Source: Hofstenia miamia
Taxonomy: Eukaryota; Xenacoelomorpha; Acoela
Length of the DNA stretch: 64,000 nt
Assembly: GCA_004352715.1 (NCBI GenBank)
Contig: SCFE01000116.1
Coordinates: 454,111 to 518,110 of the forward strand
Reading direction: 5' to 3'
The stretch's first letter is position 1, and every line of letters starts with the position of its first letter. A model generated the notes under the pieces. The model made no database searches. It was not told where the DNA came from and saw only the letters and a list, made by a program, of their open reading frames with translations. Below are positions 47,310 to 60,700 of the stretch, one piece after another. The position numbers and the translations under genes are program-made.

Positions 47310-48815
47310 ATAATTTTAGAAATACCAAGTTCGCTTCTAGAATTCACAGCCGACTTAATAGCTGAATCAATATGTTACATCTTAAATGCCTGTATAAGAC
47401 ATTCCGTTTTTCCAGAAGAATTAAAATTGGCAAACATAACACCACTTAAATTATGGAGCCATTTCAATCACCTCCCTAATCAGCAAAGTATTTGAACGAA
47501 TTCTTTTTAATCAAATTAATGAGCACTTTTACAAACATGATCTTTACTCCAAAGCACAACATGGTTTTCGTAAAAGTATTTCTACCAGTGACGCTTTTGT
47601 ACAAGTTATTGAAAAATGGAGAACTCAGCAGTAGTTTGCATAGACCTTTCGAAATCATTCGACTCGATTGATCATAGCATACAAAAAGGTAATTTCTGGT
47701 TTTTCTAAGGACATCATAGGCCTCATTTCTAGTTACTTCTATAATCGTATGCAACTCGTAAAACTTAATGAATCTTTTTGAGATTGGGTTTGTGCTAAAA
47801 GTGGAGTCCCACAGGGAACAATTTTGGGTCCCTTACTGCTTAATATTTACATAAAGGATTTGTCCTATTTACAACATGTGACATAAAATTTTCAGATGAT
47901 ACAATAGTATTTAATTCTAATAAATCTTCCGCAAAAGCCACTTAAACTCTCGAAAAAAATTGTGTTTCTCTGATTAAATATTTTGCTTCCTTAAGGCTAA
48001 TAGTGAATCCTTTAAAAACTGAATTTTGAATTGTTAAGCCCAATTCTACATCTACTGATACCTTACAATATAAACTTAATTTTAACGCATTGGCATTCAC
48101 ATAAAGCAAGTTGATTCCTTTAAATACTTTGGAATTATTCTCGATTCACACTTAAGTTTTGAAAAACAACTAAATCATATTAGAAAAATGGCCATATCGA
48201 TTAATGCAAATAACTTCATTTCTCAAAAACTTCCAACTAAAGCAAAAATTCAATTAATTCATGCTCTAGTATTAAGTCATTTCAACATTACTAATATACT
48301 CTACACAACTGTAAACAAGAAATTCCTCAGAACAGTTCAGGTACGGCTAAATTGGGCTATCAAAATAGCAGTAAATAATCATAGCTTTAATAAGAATAAT
48401 GAATACAGAAAAATCTCAAACTTATTTCTACATCCACAATGATATATCTATATAAATCTCCTAAGGACATTCATTAAAATAATAATAATACTTTCCCATA
48501 CAACAAAAATTACTTTCTTTCCGAAAAAAAATTATTAAACAAAACAAAAGAATGCATTTAATTGAACCAATTAGATATAAGAAGCGAATAATGAAAAACT
48601 CTTTTCTAGACACAGCTATAAATATATGGAATGAATTACCAAAATACATCAAACAAATAAATACTTTAGAAAACTTCAAGATTGATATTAAAATATGCTT
48701 TTGCACCTTTAATATAAAAAGACTGAAATTGCGAGGCTATAAATTTTACAATCCTGATTACTCTATTAATAGAAACAAACATTGTTATAATCTAAGTTTG
48801 TTAAATTATTTGTAA
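47310..48815 (+). pseudogene. CR1/Jockey-like LINE RT, decayed second copy
   Basis: RT blocks in shifting frames: FPEELKLANITPL (~47415), ISKVFERILFNQIN (~47480), VVCIDLSKSFDSIDH (~47640), GVPQGTILGPLLLNIYIKDL (~47805) and KFSDDTIVF (~47890; FSDD instead of YADD), then a thumb and C-terminal DTAINIWNELPKYIKQI (~48610), ending TAA at 48815. Same family as 39950-41710, older. No TTATC tail is seen. Confidence 0.8.
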
Positions 48816-49354
48816 ATATTTCTTCTTTTGTTTTATTTTAATTTTTTCTATTTCTTTTCTTGACGCTTTCAGAATTGCTATCAGTATTCTTTATTGTTCA
48901 AACAATTTCTGAATATAGATATTTCTTCTGTGAGTAATATGTAATAATTCGAGTGTGCAGCATATAGATTTAATTTAAACAATCATAATTTACTACGACT
49001 ACTTCTTGAAGAGCAATTTGAATTATGCAATTTAGTTTTCAGTGCTTGGGCATTTCAAACTTAAAATTAGAACTGTGTTTTTAAAATTAAAATTCCCCAC
49101 TGAACCATTATTTGAATTTTCATTAGTCAATCAATAGGAAGGACTGAAAGCATGAAATGAAGACACAGAAGTATTTTTGCGATTGAACTTGAAATCATAA
49201 ATTACCTGAGATTGACGAATAATACATTTAGGATTTCGTTCAGAAGAGCTTATCGAATTATTTTCATTTAATTTACGAAATAAATCAACATTTAAAATAG
49301 TTAATGCGAAATTTTACAAATATTACATATTTACATTGTATCAAATATTAAAAA
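48816..49354. other. 3' flank of dynein gene
   Basis: AT-rich, between the LINE and the dynein stop codon. The dynein 3' UTR must lie here. ATTAAA on the minus strand near 49270 is a possible polyadenylation signal. Confidence 0.4.
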
Positions 49355-49458
49355 TTAATCGTCCAATTGGCACAAGAGAGCAACGCCTCTGTTCACCCAA
49401 TGGGATTTGTCTTTCTTGGAAGGCAACTCCATCATCATCACAAAATTAGTTGAATGAC
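49355..49458 (-). CDS. DNAH7-like: Dynein terminal exon
   Basis: Acceptor TTTAG at 49459 and onward, then GT completing a Gly codon, [33 protein letters not shown] and TAA. The phase (2 bases) exactly complements the orphan G at the 54998 donor, and GHSTNFV..LP..K...[11 protein letters not shown] is the expected end of a DNAH3/7/12-type chain. It is 5,539 bp downstream of the previous exon. Confidence 0.92.
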
Positions 49459-50031
49459 CTAAACAAAAGGAATTGATCAAAAACTAAACACATGTATTTT
49501 AAGCATAGCCAAAATGCTTTATAATTGCATAGTCTATAATAAAATAGCAGATATGAAAAATGCGATAAGCCTCTACTCCAACATTGAACAATTTAAACAT
49601 GTTTCAAATACATGACCAATCGAAATTTTTAGTTTTTAATAATCAACGCAACCCTCTTACAAACTTCGTAAGTAGGTAAGGTTTTATTGATACTCACCAT
49701 TGAGCAATGTTATCTACAATTATAGAAGGTAGGCCAAGTTTATGTGAGAAATATGGGCGGACATGGAATTATGAACACACGTGCACATATGCAAACTTGG
49801 GGCTCTTAGTCATATACACACATGGATTATTAAGATTAGATAATTCACTATTATATATATATANNNNNNNNNNNNNNNNNNNNNNNNNNNNNNNNNNNNN
49901 NNNNNNNNNNNNNNNNNNNNNNNNNNNNNNNNNNNNNNNNNNNNNNNNNNNNNNNNNNNNNNNNNNNNNNNNNNNNNNNNNNNNNNNNNNNNNNNNNNNN
50001 NNNNNNNNNNNNNNNNNNNNNNNNNNNNNNN

Positions 50032-50062
<31 letters not shown>

Positions 50063-51705
50063 CTGTGCATTGCAATTGTTTGTTTATGCTCATTTAAACT
50101 ATCACTGTTTATCAATATTGGAAGGAATCGTGACCTACAGGCGATCAAGTAGTCAGAAATGGTAAATTTGCTGTCTCAAGGTAAATCAATCCGTGAAACT
50201 GCAAAGTAATGTAACATGTCTATTGGCAATATAGCAAATATTAAGAAAACAGACACCATCAAGTCAAAGAGACCAGGAAGATTCATGGAATAAAGAAATC
50301 TATTGATAAAGAAATCCGTATATTCCTGTGAAAACTAAATAAGGCGCCACTGGCATCTGCTGCACAGTTGGGCCGGCAATGGCAAGATGCAAAATGCTGG
50401 CAGGAATGTTAGAACTCATACAGTCCAAAGAACTCTTTCACACACTTCGTTGTACAAGTGTCAAGCCTCGTGTTGGCATTAAATTAAAATCTGTATTGAA
50501 ATCGAAAAGGTTGCAGTTTGCCAGAAATCATGTGGATTGGTCTGTGGAACACTGGTGAAAAGTATGTTTGTCTGACGAAGCAAATCTTGAATTTCATGGA
50601 GCTTCTGAGTAACGCGTATGACGTCCAATCCGTTTTCAACCACATCTGCATGAAAAATCAAAGGACCCCATAAAAGTCATGCTCTGGGGGCATCATAAGC
50701 TTTAATGGTGCGGGATGTCTGTGTATATTATACATTACTTGAAAACGAGTCAGAAAATGACAGTTTTAAAAAATATCTTAACAACCAATTAGAAGAACTA
50801 AAATGTACAGTCGAAATAGAAAAAAGATCAAATATTAAATTTCTTGGATGTATCAATTATTAAATAGAAAGAGCATTTGAAACAAAGCTGTATGTAAATC
50901 AACTACTACAGGATTGTACATTCCCTATCAATCGCAATGTGATATGAAACATAAGAAAAATACAATTAAATACTTTAATAGAAAGAGCAAACCAAGCATC
51001 TTCAAATTATAACAACTTTATTGAAGCAATTAACCACCTTTATACGATTTTAGAAAATAATGGATATCCTCACAGATTAATTTAAATACATGTAGATGAT
51101 GTAAATTATTAAGGAACATATATAACAACCAAACTAAATCAAATGAAGAAACACATTTAAAGCAAGTATATTGGAAACTTCCATTCAATAATGACAAAGT
51201 TAAAGTGATCCAATCAAGAATAAAGAAGTTAAATTTAAAGTTAAATAAATCGAGAATAACACCAATATTAACAAACGCAAAATACTTTAACAAACAAAGA
51301 TCCTGCAGCAAGGTTGCTGTCTTCTTCACTTGTTTACAAATATACTTGTGAAGATTGTCAACAATCTTACATCGGAGAGACACGCAGACATTTTGCTACA
51401 AGAATTCCTGAACATCTATCAGGACATTAAACTCAGAAATTCACCAACATCAACATCGAATTAAGAAAGAAAATTTTGAAATATTACTTAAAACTAATTA
51501 TCCATTAATTGCAGAATCTTTATACATCAAGAAACAAATCCAATCAAATTTAATGAACAAACAAAAAAATTATTATATTTTTTAGTGCATACAATATATA
51601 CATTCTTTAAGTGTAGTTAATTGTAAATATTTTTCCTTCAAAATTTGTTTGATAAAGATTTTAAATCGAAACCGGTTGCATTTATGAAGCTCAGTAATTT
51701 AACAC

Positions 51706-51736
<31 letters not shown>

Positions 51737-54700
51737 CCGTATATACACATATATGCTAGTATGCAAAAATGTTGTATATTTTCTTTTAAAAGAATATTAA
51801 ATTCATTTACGTTCTTTGCCCTTTTGATATTCTTTAATAGATTATTCAATAGATTAGCTATTATTAACGCATTTTACCTAATTTGATATATATTTATATA
51901 TTTATTCGTTCTTGCATTTAAGTTAAATTTGTTATTAAATAGTTCTTGTGCGCTTAAAATGTTTGTTTGCTTGCATAGGGTGATAAGGTTATACATTGAG
52001 AATAGTAACTTGGTCCTAGTATATACATGTATACATATAACATATATACATGTATGTATGTAAGGATTTCTGGTTTAATTCCTGTATATCACAACAAAGC
52101 TACATTGTAAAAGGACATAGACAAAATTACTATAAGACTTGGATCAGATATATTGGCTGGCAGAGTAGATGAAAAATTATTATAAACAACATGCTGAAAA
52201 TTTGTAGAACAAATTCATTGCGAGTTTAACTTTTGGATTTTTTAAATTCCTCGAAGGAGCGGTGATTTTTTTTAGAATTGGTTGTTTCAAATTGACTTTT
52301 AAATTTTCCGTTTATGTAATTAATATATTTTCTTTTTTCAATTTTAGTTATCTTTAAGATTAATTTAAGAGGTCCTTTTAAACTTTTCCGTTGACTTTCC
52401 GTTAATGCTGGAAGCCATACCTCAGCAGCATATAAATAATTAGGACATATATACGTTTTGAAGATTTTCTCTACTCAAAAATCTCAAACAAAAAGACATT
52501 TCTGTTGAAAAACATTTAATTTTGTAATTTGTCTTCCTCACAACAGAATTTACATGTTCCTCCCATCTTTTGTATTTTTTCTATGCATAATTCAAGGTAT
52601 TTAATGAAATCAACTTTTCGTATGGCTTCTTCTCCACAACTTGTTATGTTGTAGTTTAGAACTTCTTTCATGGGATCTTTTCTAATGTTTGGTTGTGCAA
52701 TAACATGCTCAGCTGTTTCGATACATTCATTTCTAAATTAAATTTTTCTAATGCTTTAACTAATAAACTTATGCTTCTTTGGTAGTACTAAAAATCTTCA
52801 ATTTCAGTATTTTTGCGTATTTTAAAGATAATCCTTGTATCATCAGAGTATTGCGATATATCACATTGGTTACGATGAATGTCCAATTTATTATTTGAGA
52901 TGAACTTCGTCTCATCAGTGAAAAGCATTCCAGCAAGAGGACCACCCTGAGGCACTCCAACCAACATATCAATTCTTTCTGTAAATTTTGCTCTTTTGCA
53001 CCGTATTTACTGATTCCAGTTATCCATGTATTCTTTTAGCCAATCAACTAACCAAATAAATGCTTTCCTTGCCAATGCTGTTAATCAACTTATTTTGCAT
53101 TTTTGTGTTGAAAGCACTACTGTAATCGGAGAAATTAAATCCTGCAAACGAAATGTCGTAGGTAATCAGAATTTCGCAGATGTAGTTTAAGGCATATAAT
53201 AACACATCCGTTGTTCCTCTATTCGTTCTATATTAAAATGGTATTTAGTTTTCATTTCACATATGTATATATCCGATGCACATTTATCTAATATCTTCGC
53301 CAACGTAGGAATAACTGTGATAGATATAAGTTTGTTAACATTTTCTGGACATAATTTTGTTTCAATCTTTGTTTTTGGGACTGGAGTTAGTAGAGCACGT
53401 TTCTATTTTATTAGATATGTCAACGCTTTAAGACATTTGCTGAACATGGGTGCACAAATTTCACTTATCTTTTGTAGAACCAGTTAATGAATTAACGTTA
53501 GTGTATTCAACAGCTGTTGAACTTTTTCCCCTTGAACATAGGAAAATTCACGTGCATTTTTGGAGAGGTAGTTCAGCATTTCATCCGACTAAAAAATTAT
53601 TTAGATGTAAAGCTTCATTTTCTTTCTGTTCTATTCTGTTTTTCCTAAGGCTACGGTTAGACTATGTTATTGGTCACACGCATGATCTGTCACATTTTGG
53701 TAAAATCACAAGTCTAACCACCGAGATAATTAGCGATGTAACGTGATTTTGTAACTCTTCTTGCTACCAATCACGTAGTCTAATCGTAGCATAACTTTCC
53801 TTCTTCTTTGCATTTCATTCTACAATTCTTCAATTGTTAATATATTAATTCTATCTTTGCGAAGTTGAACGACCATTTTCACGGAGACATTTTGCATTCT
53901 GTTTAATATAATCTTATTTCCATCAGTAAAAGCTTTTAGACAACATTTAGAGGTCGCTCAAAAATGGAATTTTTTAGTAAAGCTATTCATTTTCAGAAAA
54001 ATGAACTTGTATTAGAGGTGAAATTCTTGTATCTCTTCACACATATTCTAAGTTATAATTCCATTTGATGCTCTTTGAAAAAACAAAGTCCTCTTGCAGA
54101 ATAAATATATGGCTAAGTATGTCCTCAAAACAAACCTTTGAAAGTTTTTCTTTACTACTGAGTTTATTATGAATATCAAAATTACGTCGAAAAAATAATA
54201 AGTCAAAATGAAGAATTCTTTAACTGCCACAATATTTGGGATGAAACTTTTAGATTTAAGATGCAAGTAATAAACCCTATCGATATAATTCCATAATAGT
54301 ACATATATTTTCATATGATGCAATTTGCGGCATACATTAAATAAACTTTTCTAAAGAGGTATATTTTCATGACCTTTTCATTCTTAAAAAAATTAATACT
54401 AATCGCATGTAATAAAACTTTGTGAAATTGGATCAAATTAGTGCAGTTAGATATTTAATCACAATTTTTTTAGAAAAGGAACTGTAGTTTTCGGAATCTG
54501 AATTAAATTTCTTAGTCTCATGTAGCCATGTTATTAAAGCCTTACTATTAAATTTTGTGATAAAATTCAAATATCAGACAGTTCTCTAACATTTGTTCTG
54601 GTTAATAATCGAAATTATCAGAAAATATTCCCAAACAGTATACAGTAATAACTCGTTTATAATTCCTAAACGGCATTGTTTTACAAAAAATCTTGATAAC

Positions 54701-57700
54701 CAAGGATAGCGTAGATGGTCAGTGTAATGAAAATAGGCCTACCGTTGCACTAGATAGGCGTAAAGAATAAAAAAACTCTTCTTCAATGTATAGAAACTCT
54801 TCGTATACACTGATTACAATTATATATTGGAAATTCTTTCTGACTATTGTGCAATATATTTGCAAGAATGGAGTAGCCGAGATTGATGGGCTTTGCTGAC
54901 CTCTTTGGCATTACTATATTTTTTATATTGATTTACTGAAATCAATTATCATTATCTCAATGAATGTATTTTTTCAAAGTGAAAATTTAAAACAAACCAG
55001 TGGTGGATAAAATGCCGCGTCTGGCAGTAGTCTTGTAAACAGGAGCAGTATAAGTATTAACAAAATGAATATTTTTGCGATCTTCTGGTTTTAGCCACAT
55101 GATCGGCATCGAATCAAAAAGTATTTTAGGATGTGATTCATTCAAATGCATTTTTTCACGATCCCAACGAGCACCTTCCAAAAACAAACCCTAAATATTG
55201 AAAAAAAAACAATTACGTATGAAACTTAAATAAAACAAAAGGGTCACAACAACCAACACTGAATATTAAAATAGAAGAATTTCCTTTAAAAAAATATTGG
55301 TTAAATGTATAAAAATTATAAGGAGGCACAACAGTATTTCTATCATAAATAGCCATCAACCTACTCTGATATAAATTCCATCTTCAGGTGGTGATGTTAT
55401 CTCGAGATCATCTCGCATCACCTCAAATACAAAGCCAAGATGATCTATTGGAATTTTGTATTTGCGAGCGTAGTTTTGTGATGCGCCAGTAAGAAAAGAC
55501 TGGGTAAAATAAAATCCAGAGAGCCAAAACACAGATGGCGTTCCATCATCAATCCAATCTTGGAAACCTTGAAGTCTAAATGCCATAAATATTGAAAATA
55601 AAGTAAAACATTAAAATTACCGAAGGAAAAGATCAGCAATATAGCTCCCCAGTGGTTTCAGAGAAGGATAACTTTTCGCAGCCCAAACAGATGGAACTTT
55701 ACCAATTAGTAAAGAATTAAATACATCTTCCAAATCAGAAGACATGACAACCAAACCTAATTTTTAAATATTTAAATTTATTTATTCTATAAACAAGGGT
55801 GGCACTTAAGCAGCAAATAAAGCGTAAGAACTGAATAAATTCTTCCATTTAAAAAATGTACCCTTGATAGCACGCTTAAGATTGATTAAACTTGATCTGA
55901 TGACTGAGGTGAGTCTATTAAACCGAATAAGTTCCTGGCGCAAAACTGTATTCATTGATTCATTGTAGACAACGGGATATTTCTTAGCAACCTAAAACAC
56001 AGTGAAGTCAGGAGTACAAAACTAATAACGCATACACTCTCCATGTCGAAATTTTCTGGCATTTTAGAGAGAATATCAGTAGCTAGTTCTTCAATTTTCT
56101 CTTGTGGAGATTTTCCCTTACCTCCCGTCTGTCTGGGAAGAGTTAAGAGAATGCTGTCAAACAACTAAAAATGAATTAATTATTTAAATAATTAGGTCAT
56201 GATTCACGCATCATTAATGTATTTAAGATGAAGAAGTCATTGCGATTGCTAGAAGTACAGGGCATACTTGTTGTGTTTCTTGATTGTCTTTTGTAATATC
56301 GGCATTTTCATGAAGTCCAAACACTTCAGGATTGCTAATGAGTGGGAGATCTAGAATGTAATTAACATACGAAGAGTGGCCATTATCACGAGGACAGTAA
56401 TAAACACCGGATTCAGAAAACCTAAAATTATTGAATCAAACTTAAAATATTTTTCTGCGAAGAATTTAATAAAACGATTAGAGTCTCAAATTTATTCAAT
56501 TCGACATAAACCAAGGAGGAACAAAATACACATGTTCATTGTATTCAAAATATTGATAGCATAAAGAGTAATGACAAAAAACTAAACAACCATTTTTCTA
56601 CCATTTAACTTATTGAGGCTTATTGATTCTCTACAAAATAATTCTCGAAAAACTTGTGGCACGTACGGCATTTTTTCGGTATCAACGATATTAGGTTGGT
56701 AGTAAATAGAGAGAAGACTGATTAGCAATCGACGGTCTTTATCATCAGTAACACGACCGCCGTAGTTGCATTCACCGGTTAAATATGTCAGTGCTTCCCA
56801 AGGTGGCTCTTCGTAATCATTGAGGAACATCTAAGAGCACATATGAATATTGAAAATCCTTCATACTGAATAAAACCGATAACTAATCCAATCAATCGCC
56901 TACGGAAATTCAAAATTCCTAATTCGATATTGTCTCTACGAACCTATCAGTGAAATAGGATACAAAAATTAAAAAATACCTGCAATTGTCTGATTGATAT
57001 GCGAAGATCACTTTCATTGAATTCATAGGGAATATTCCAGCCGAGTGGGCCGAATTTTCGTCTTTCTTGCACAACAGCATGAAAGAAACACAACCCAAAA
57101 AGAATAGAGTGCCAATTCTTTGGTTTATTGCAAGCCGCAAAGAATTCAGGATCAGAAATCGGATCGTTCTTATAAGAACGCAGTAAGTTTGCACGAAGTC
57201 CTTTTGGAGGCTCATTTGTCATTTTTACTCCTAAAAATGGGCTTTCTCGAAATGGGGTTTATTATGATAATACTTTGAATTGCAACATAAAAACTATTAA
57301 ATATTTATATTAATGCGGAGTACAAATAAATTAACCATTTTGCAGAATGGAAACAGGGAACTGGTCAGATGGATAACTGGTCAGCCAAAGACGGAAATCT
57401 TTGTGAGTGGATTCTGGAATGATCACTTCTTCACAAATCTTCTCTAATTTTGACATCCAACTTGTCGCCAAATGACAATTTTGAAGCACTACCCAAGTTC
57501 CAGCAACTAATGCCTTATCAATATATGCCATTGCAACAGGCCCCTAAATTTAAGAACAGTTGAATGAAAAGTTTCAGTAAAGTACAAATGTTAATTCAAT
57601 TATATTAATGGAATGTAGCTATAGATTGGAAGTGAAAAAGAAACCATCGATGCACATCGGCTAACGATTATATGCAAAAATATATTATTGCAATGGTGAA

Positions 57701-60700
57701 AATAAACAATGTTATGATTAATCTATTTAGATATCAAAACCCTAGACTAAAGCAAACGGAACCAACTTAAGATTTAGCTACGTATTTTGAATAAATTTGA
57801 TCAAACATCTACATTATATTCGTCACCAAGGATTTATCCCATTGCAGCAAACAACAAAAAAGAAAAAAGGCAATACGTTGATGCTATTTCAATGCAAAAA
57901 CAGCCAAATATAGAGAATTAATCATAGGTTCTAGTATAGTATTTAAATGTACCTGTCCTTGACCAAGAGAAACTGTCTGAACATCTTCGGATTGCAGACC
58001 CTTATCTGATGCAAATTTCAAAAGGGAATTCATTGGATCTGCTCCAGGTGACAATACGAAAATCAACGGTGAACAGCAGTTGGAGTCACTGAATGTACCT
58101 GCCAAATCAAATGTAGGAGGTTCAATAAATTGACGACCCTGTTTGCTAACGATAAAGTTTTGAACAGCTGGGACAACCTTGTCTGGTCGAACACAGCGTA
58201 GAACCACCATTCTGTCCAAACCAGTTAATTCATCCCAACTTCCTGGATACTTGGCATCTTGTGGTGCGAAAGAATCGTAAAATTCTTTCCAAGAATCAAT
58301 GTTTTTAGCGAAATCTAAACATTTTCAATGCAACTTAATTTAAATTAAATGAAGAAATCAAACCTTTATAGAATCCTTTAAGTGCTGGAAGTTCAGAAGC
58401 TCGGACAATTTCACCCCATGACTTTTCTCCTAACCAAGATGAGTCAGGATTGGGATGTGGGTTATCCAATGCAACGCCTCCTGTTAATAGAAATCGCCAT
58501 ACATCATCATCGACTTTTCCTCTAAATCCAAACGTATTGAAAAACCAAAATACATTTTAGAAAGTTTGCATAGCTGTTGATTATTTGAAATTGAAAATAA
58601 TAATTTTGCATCAATAATTACGAACATACCCTCCCTTCAAAATTCCAATAGTGAGAATGAAGGAGAATAGGAGCTTGTCTTTTTCGAAAAGAGAGCGGCA
58701 AACGTTACGATAGATGCTCTCTGTGAAGTGTTCATTGAGATTCAGCACCCGTTCTTCAATTTCATCTGACTTCGCAGACCCTTGAATAGACTAAAACAAA
58801 CAGAGGTAAATGTATGTAGTTCCATAAATTGGCTAATACAATATATTTAAATAATTAGCATAATTAAAATTTTCATACATAAACAAAAGATATATACATA
58901 TGTATATATATATATATATATAGGCTTAAAATGGCACTAGAAATCATTGACACCGATTTAATATTTTCATACGAATTAGCGCTAGCCATCAATTGGCATA
59001 GAGAATATCATTTGTTACAAAAAGCATTTTTTCGGTAATTAGGCATTGCAAATCTCATGGAAAATATTCAATATTCAAATAATAAATAGCGATAATTTCG
59101 AATTTGAAGCATTCTCAATATAATTGAAATGCGTCACAAAATAATGATAGTTTTAACAAACTTACTAATAAATACAGATTAATGAACCACACGAGCGAAT
59201 ACTGATACATGGGCTCAATGTTAGCCAAATCAGAAATGCAGAAAAACAAAATACTGGCGTGTATGGCAACGGGCTTGTAGAGACTTCTAGTTGAATCAAT
59301 TTCTGCTTGAGTGACGTCAGCCACTTCTTGTTTTCTGGAAATATCCTCTGACAACACTTTGGAAGATGACAAAATAGTAATGGCCTGCTCATCCTCCAAA
59401 ATGTTACCCTTAAAAATTAAAGCATTACCTCAATAAATTATATGAAAATACATCAATAAGGTAAACAAAATACAAACAATATTTAACAATTTATGATAAA
59501 TAATAAGGCAAGACTTGCATATACTTTTCAGTAAATAACATTTCTCAACCCATCTCAAATTAGAAACCATAACAAATTCTAATTCAATTACTCGTAACAT
59601 ATGTATCGCTTTTTTCCTAGCAGTAGGCTTTGGTAATAGAGATAAAAAAGCTCCAATAATAAGTTATTGTAATAGATAAGCGAATGAAACAGATGAGTTT
59701 TACTTGTGATGTTGATAAAACTTCTAGAATTTTGTCTTCAATCTCCTTCAGTCGTTTTTTGTTTTCAGCCGACTCAATGATTAACTGATTTTTCTTTTCT
59801 TCGAGTTCGGGTTTCTCTTTAGCAGCAACAATATTCAATAGCTGATCCTCAAGACCCAATGGGGTAATCATGAAGTTCAACAGGGCAACCTTAAAAATTA
59901 TTCATTCACAAAATGCACATGTATTTGCAAGAGTACCTTAACTGATACTTCCGGTAGATAATGAGGATTCCGTAAACGACTAGTAATGTAGAAGCGAAAG
60001 TCTTTCGACCATTCAATTTCATTGTCACCAAGTCGAATTAATTCAACTCCTTGCAACTTATACGTTTGCTTCAAAAGAATTGGCTCAAGAATAGCATCAA
60101 GCTCTTCTCCAACATTCTCAAGGAGAACTAAGGTTACAATTTTTATCATATGAGTTGGTCTACAGCATAACTTTAAAACCTTATATAAATAATAATGTAA
60201 GAATAGATTAGCGTTTTACGCAAAAATTTGAGATTCACTTGTTGAAGAGTATGTCTAAAATCATTTCTGCTTAAGATTCCTACAGTCCGATGCTAAAAAA
60301 TCTGCTTACACAAATAAGATATTGCTAGGGATCTCATAGAAAAAACTTGCGACATTTACCTGGCTGGCCAAATTGAATAGAATTTTCAAGAGTGCGCACA
60401 TAATTAGCGTCTGAAAGTTTAATAACAGCTAGTTTGTTGCTTTTTTCCATATTTTTGACCCATTTGTTAGCTTGACCTTGCGGGTCAATCATTAAAGGCC
60501 ATCGACGACTATTCTTTATAATGATGGCGTTATCAACGGAAAATGCATCCACAGGAAGTCCAGCTATATTCCACGCCCGAATTTCAACCGGAGATCCCAA
60601 TGTCATCGCCATCGAAAACTCATCACTGCAGGGAATTTCTTTTTCCTGTAGTCTTTTATGCCATTCGTCGGATGCTTCCTAAATTGAAATTTTTTCAAGA

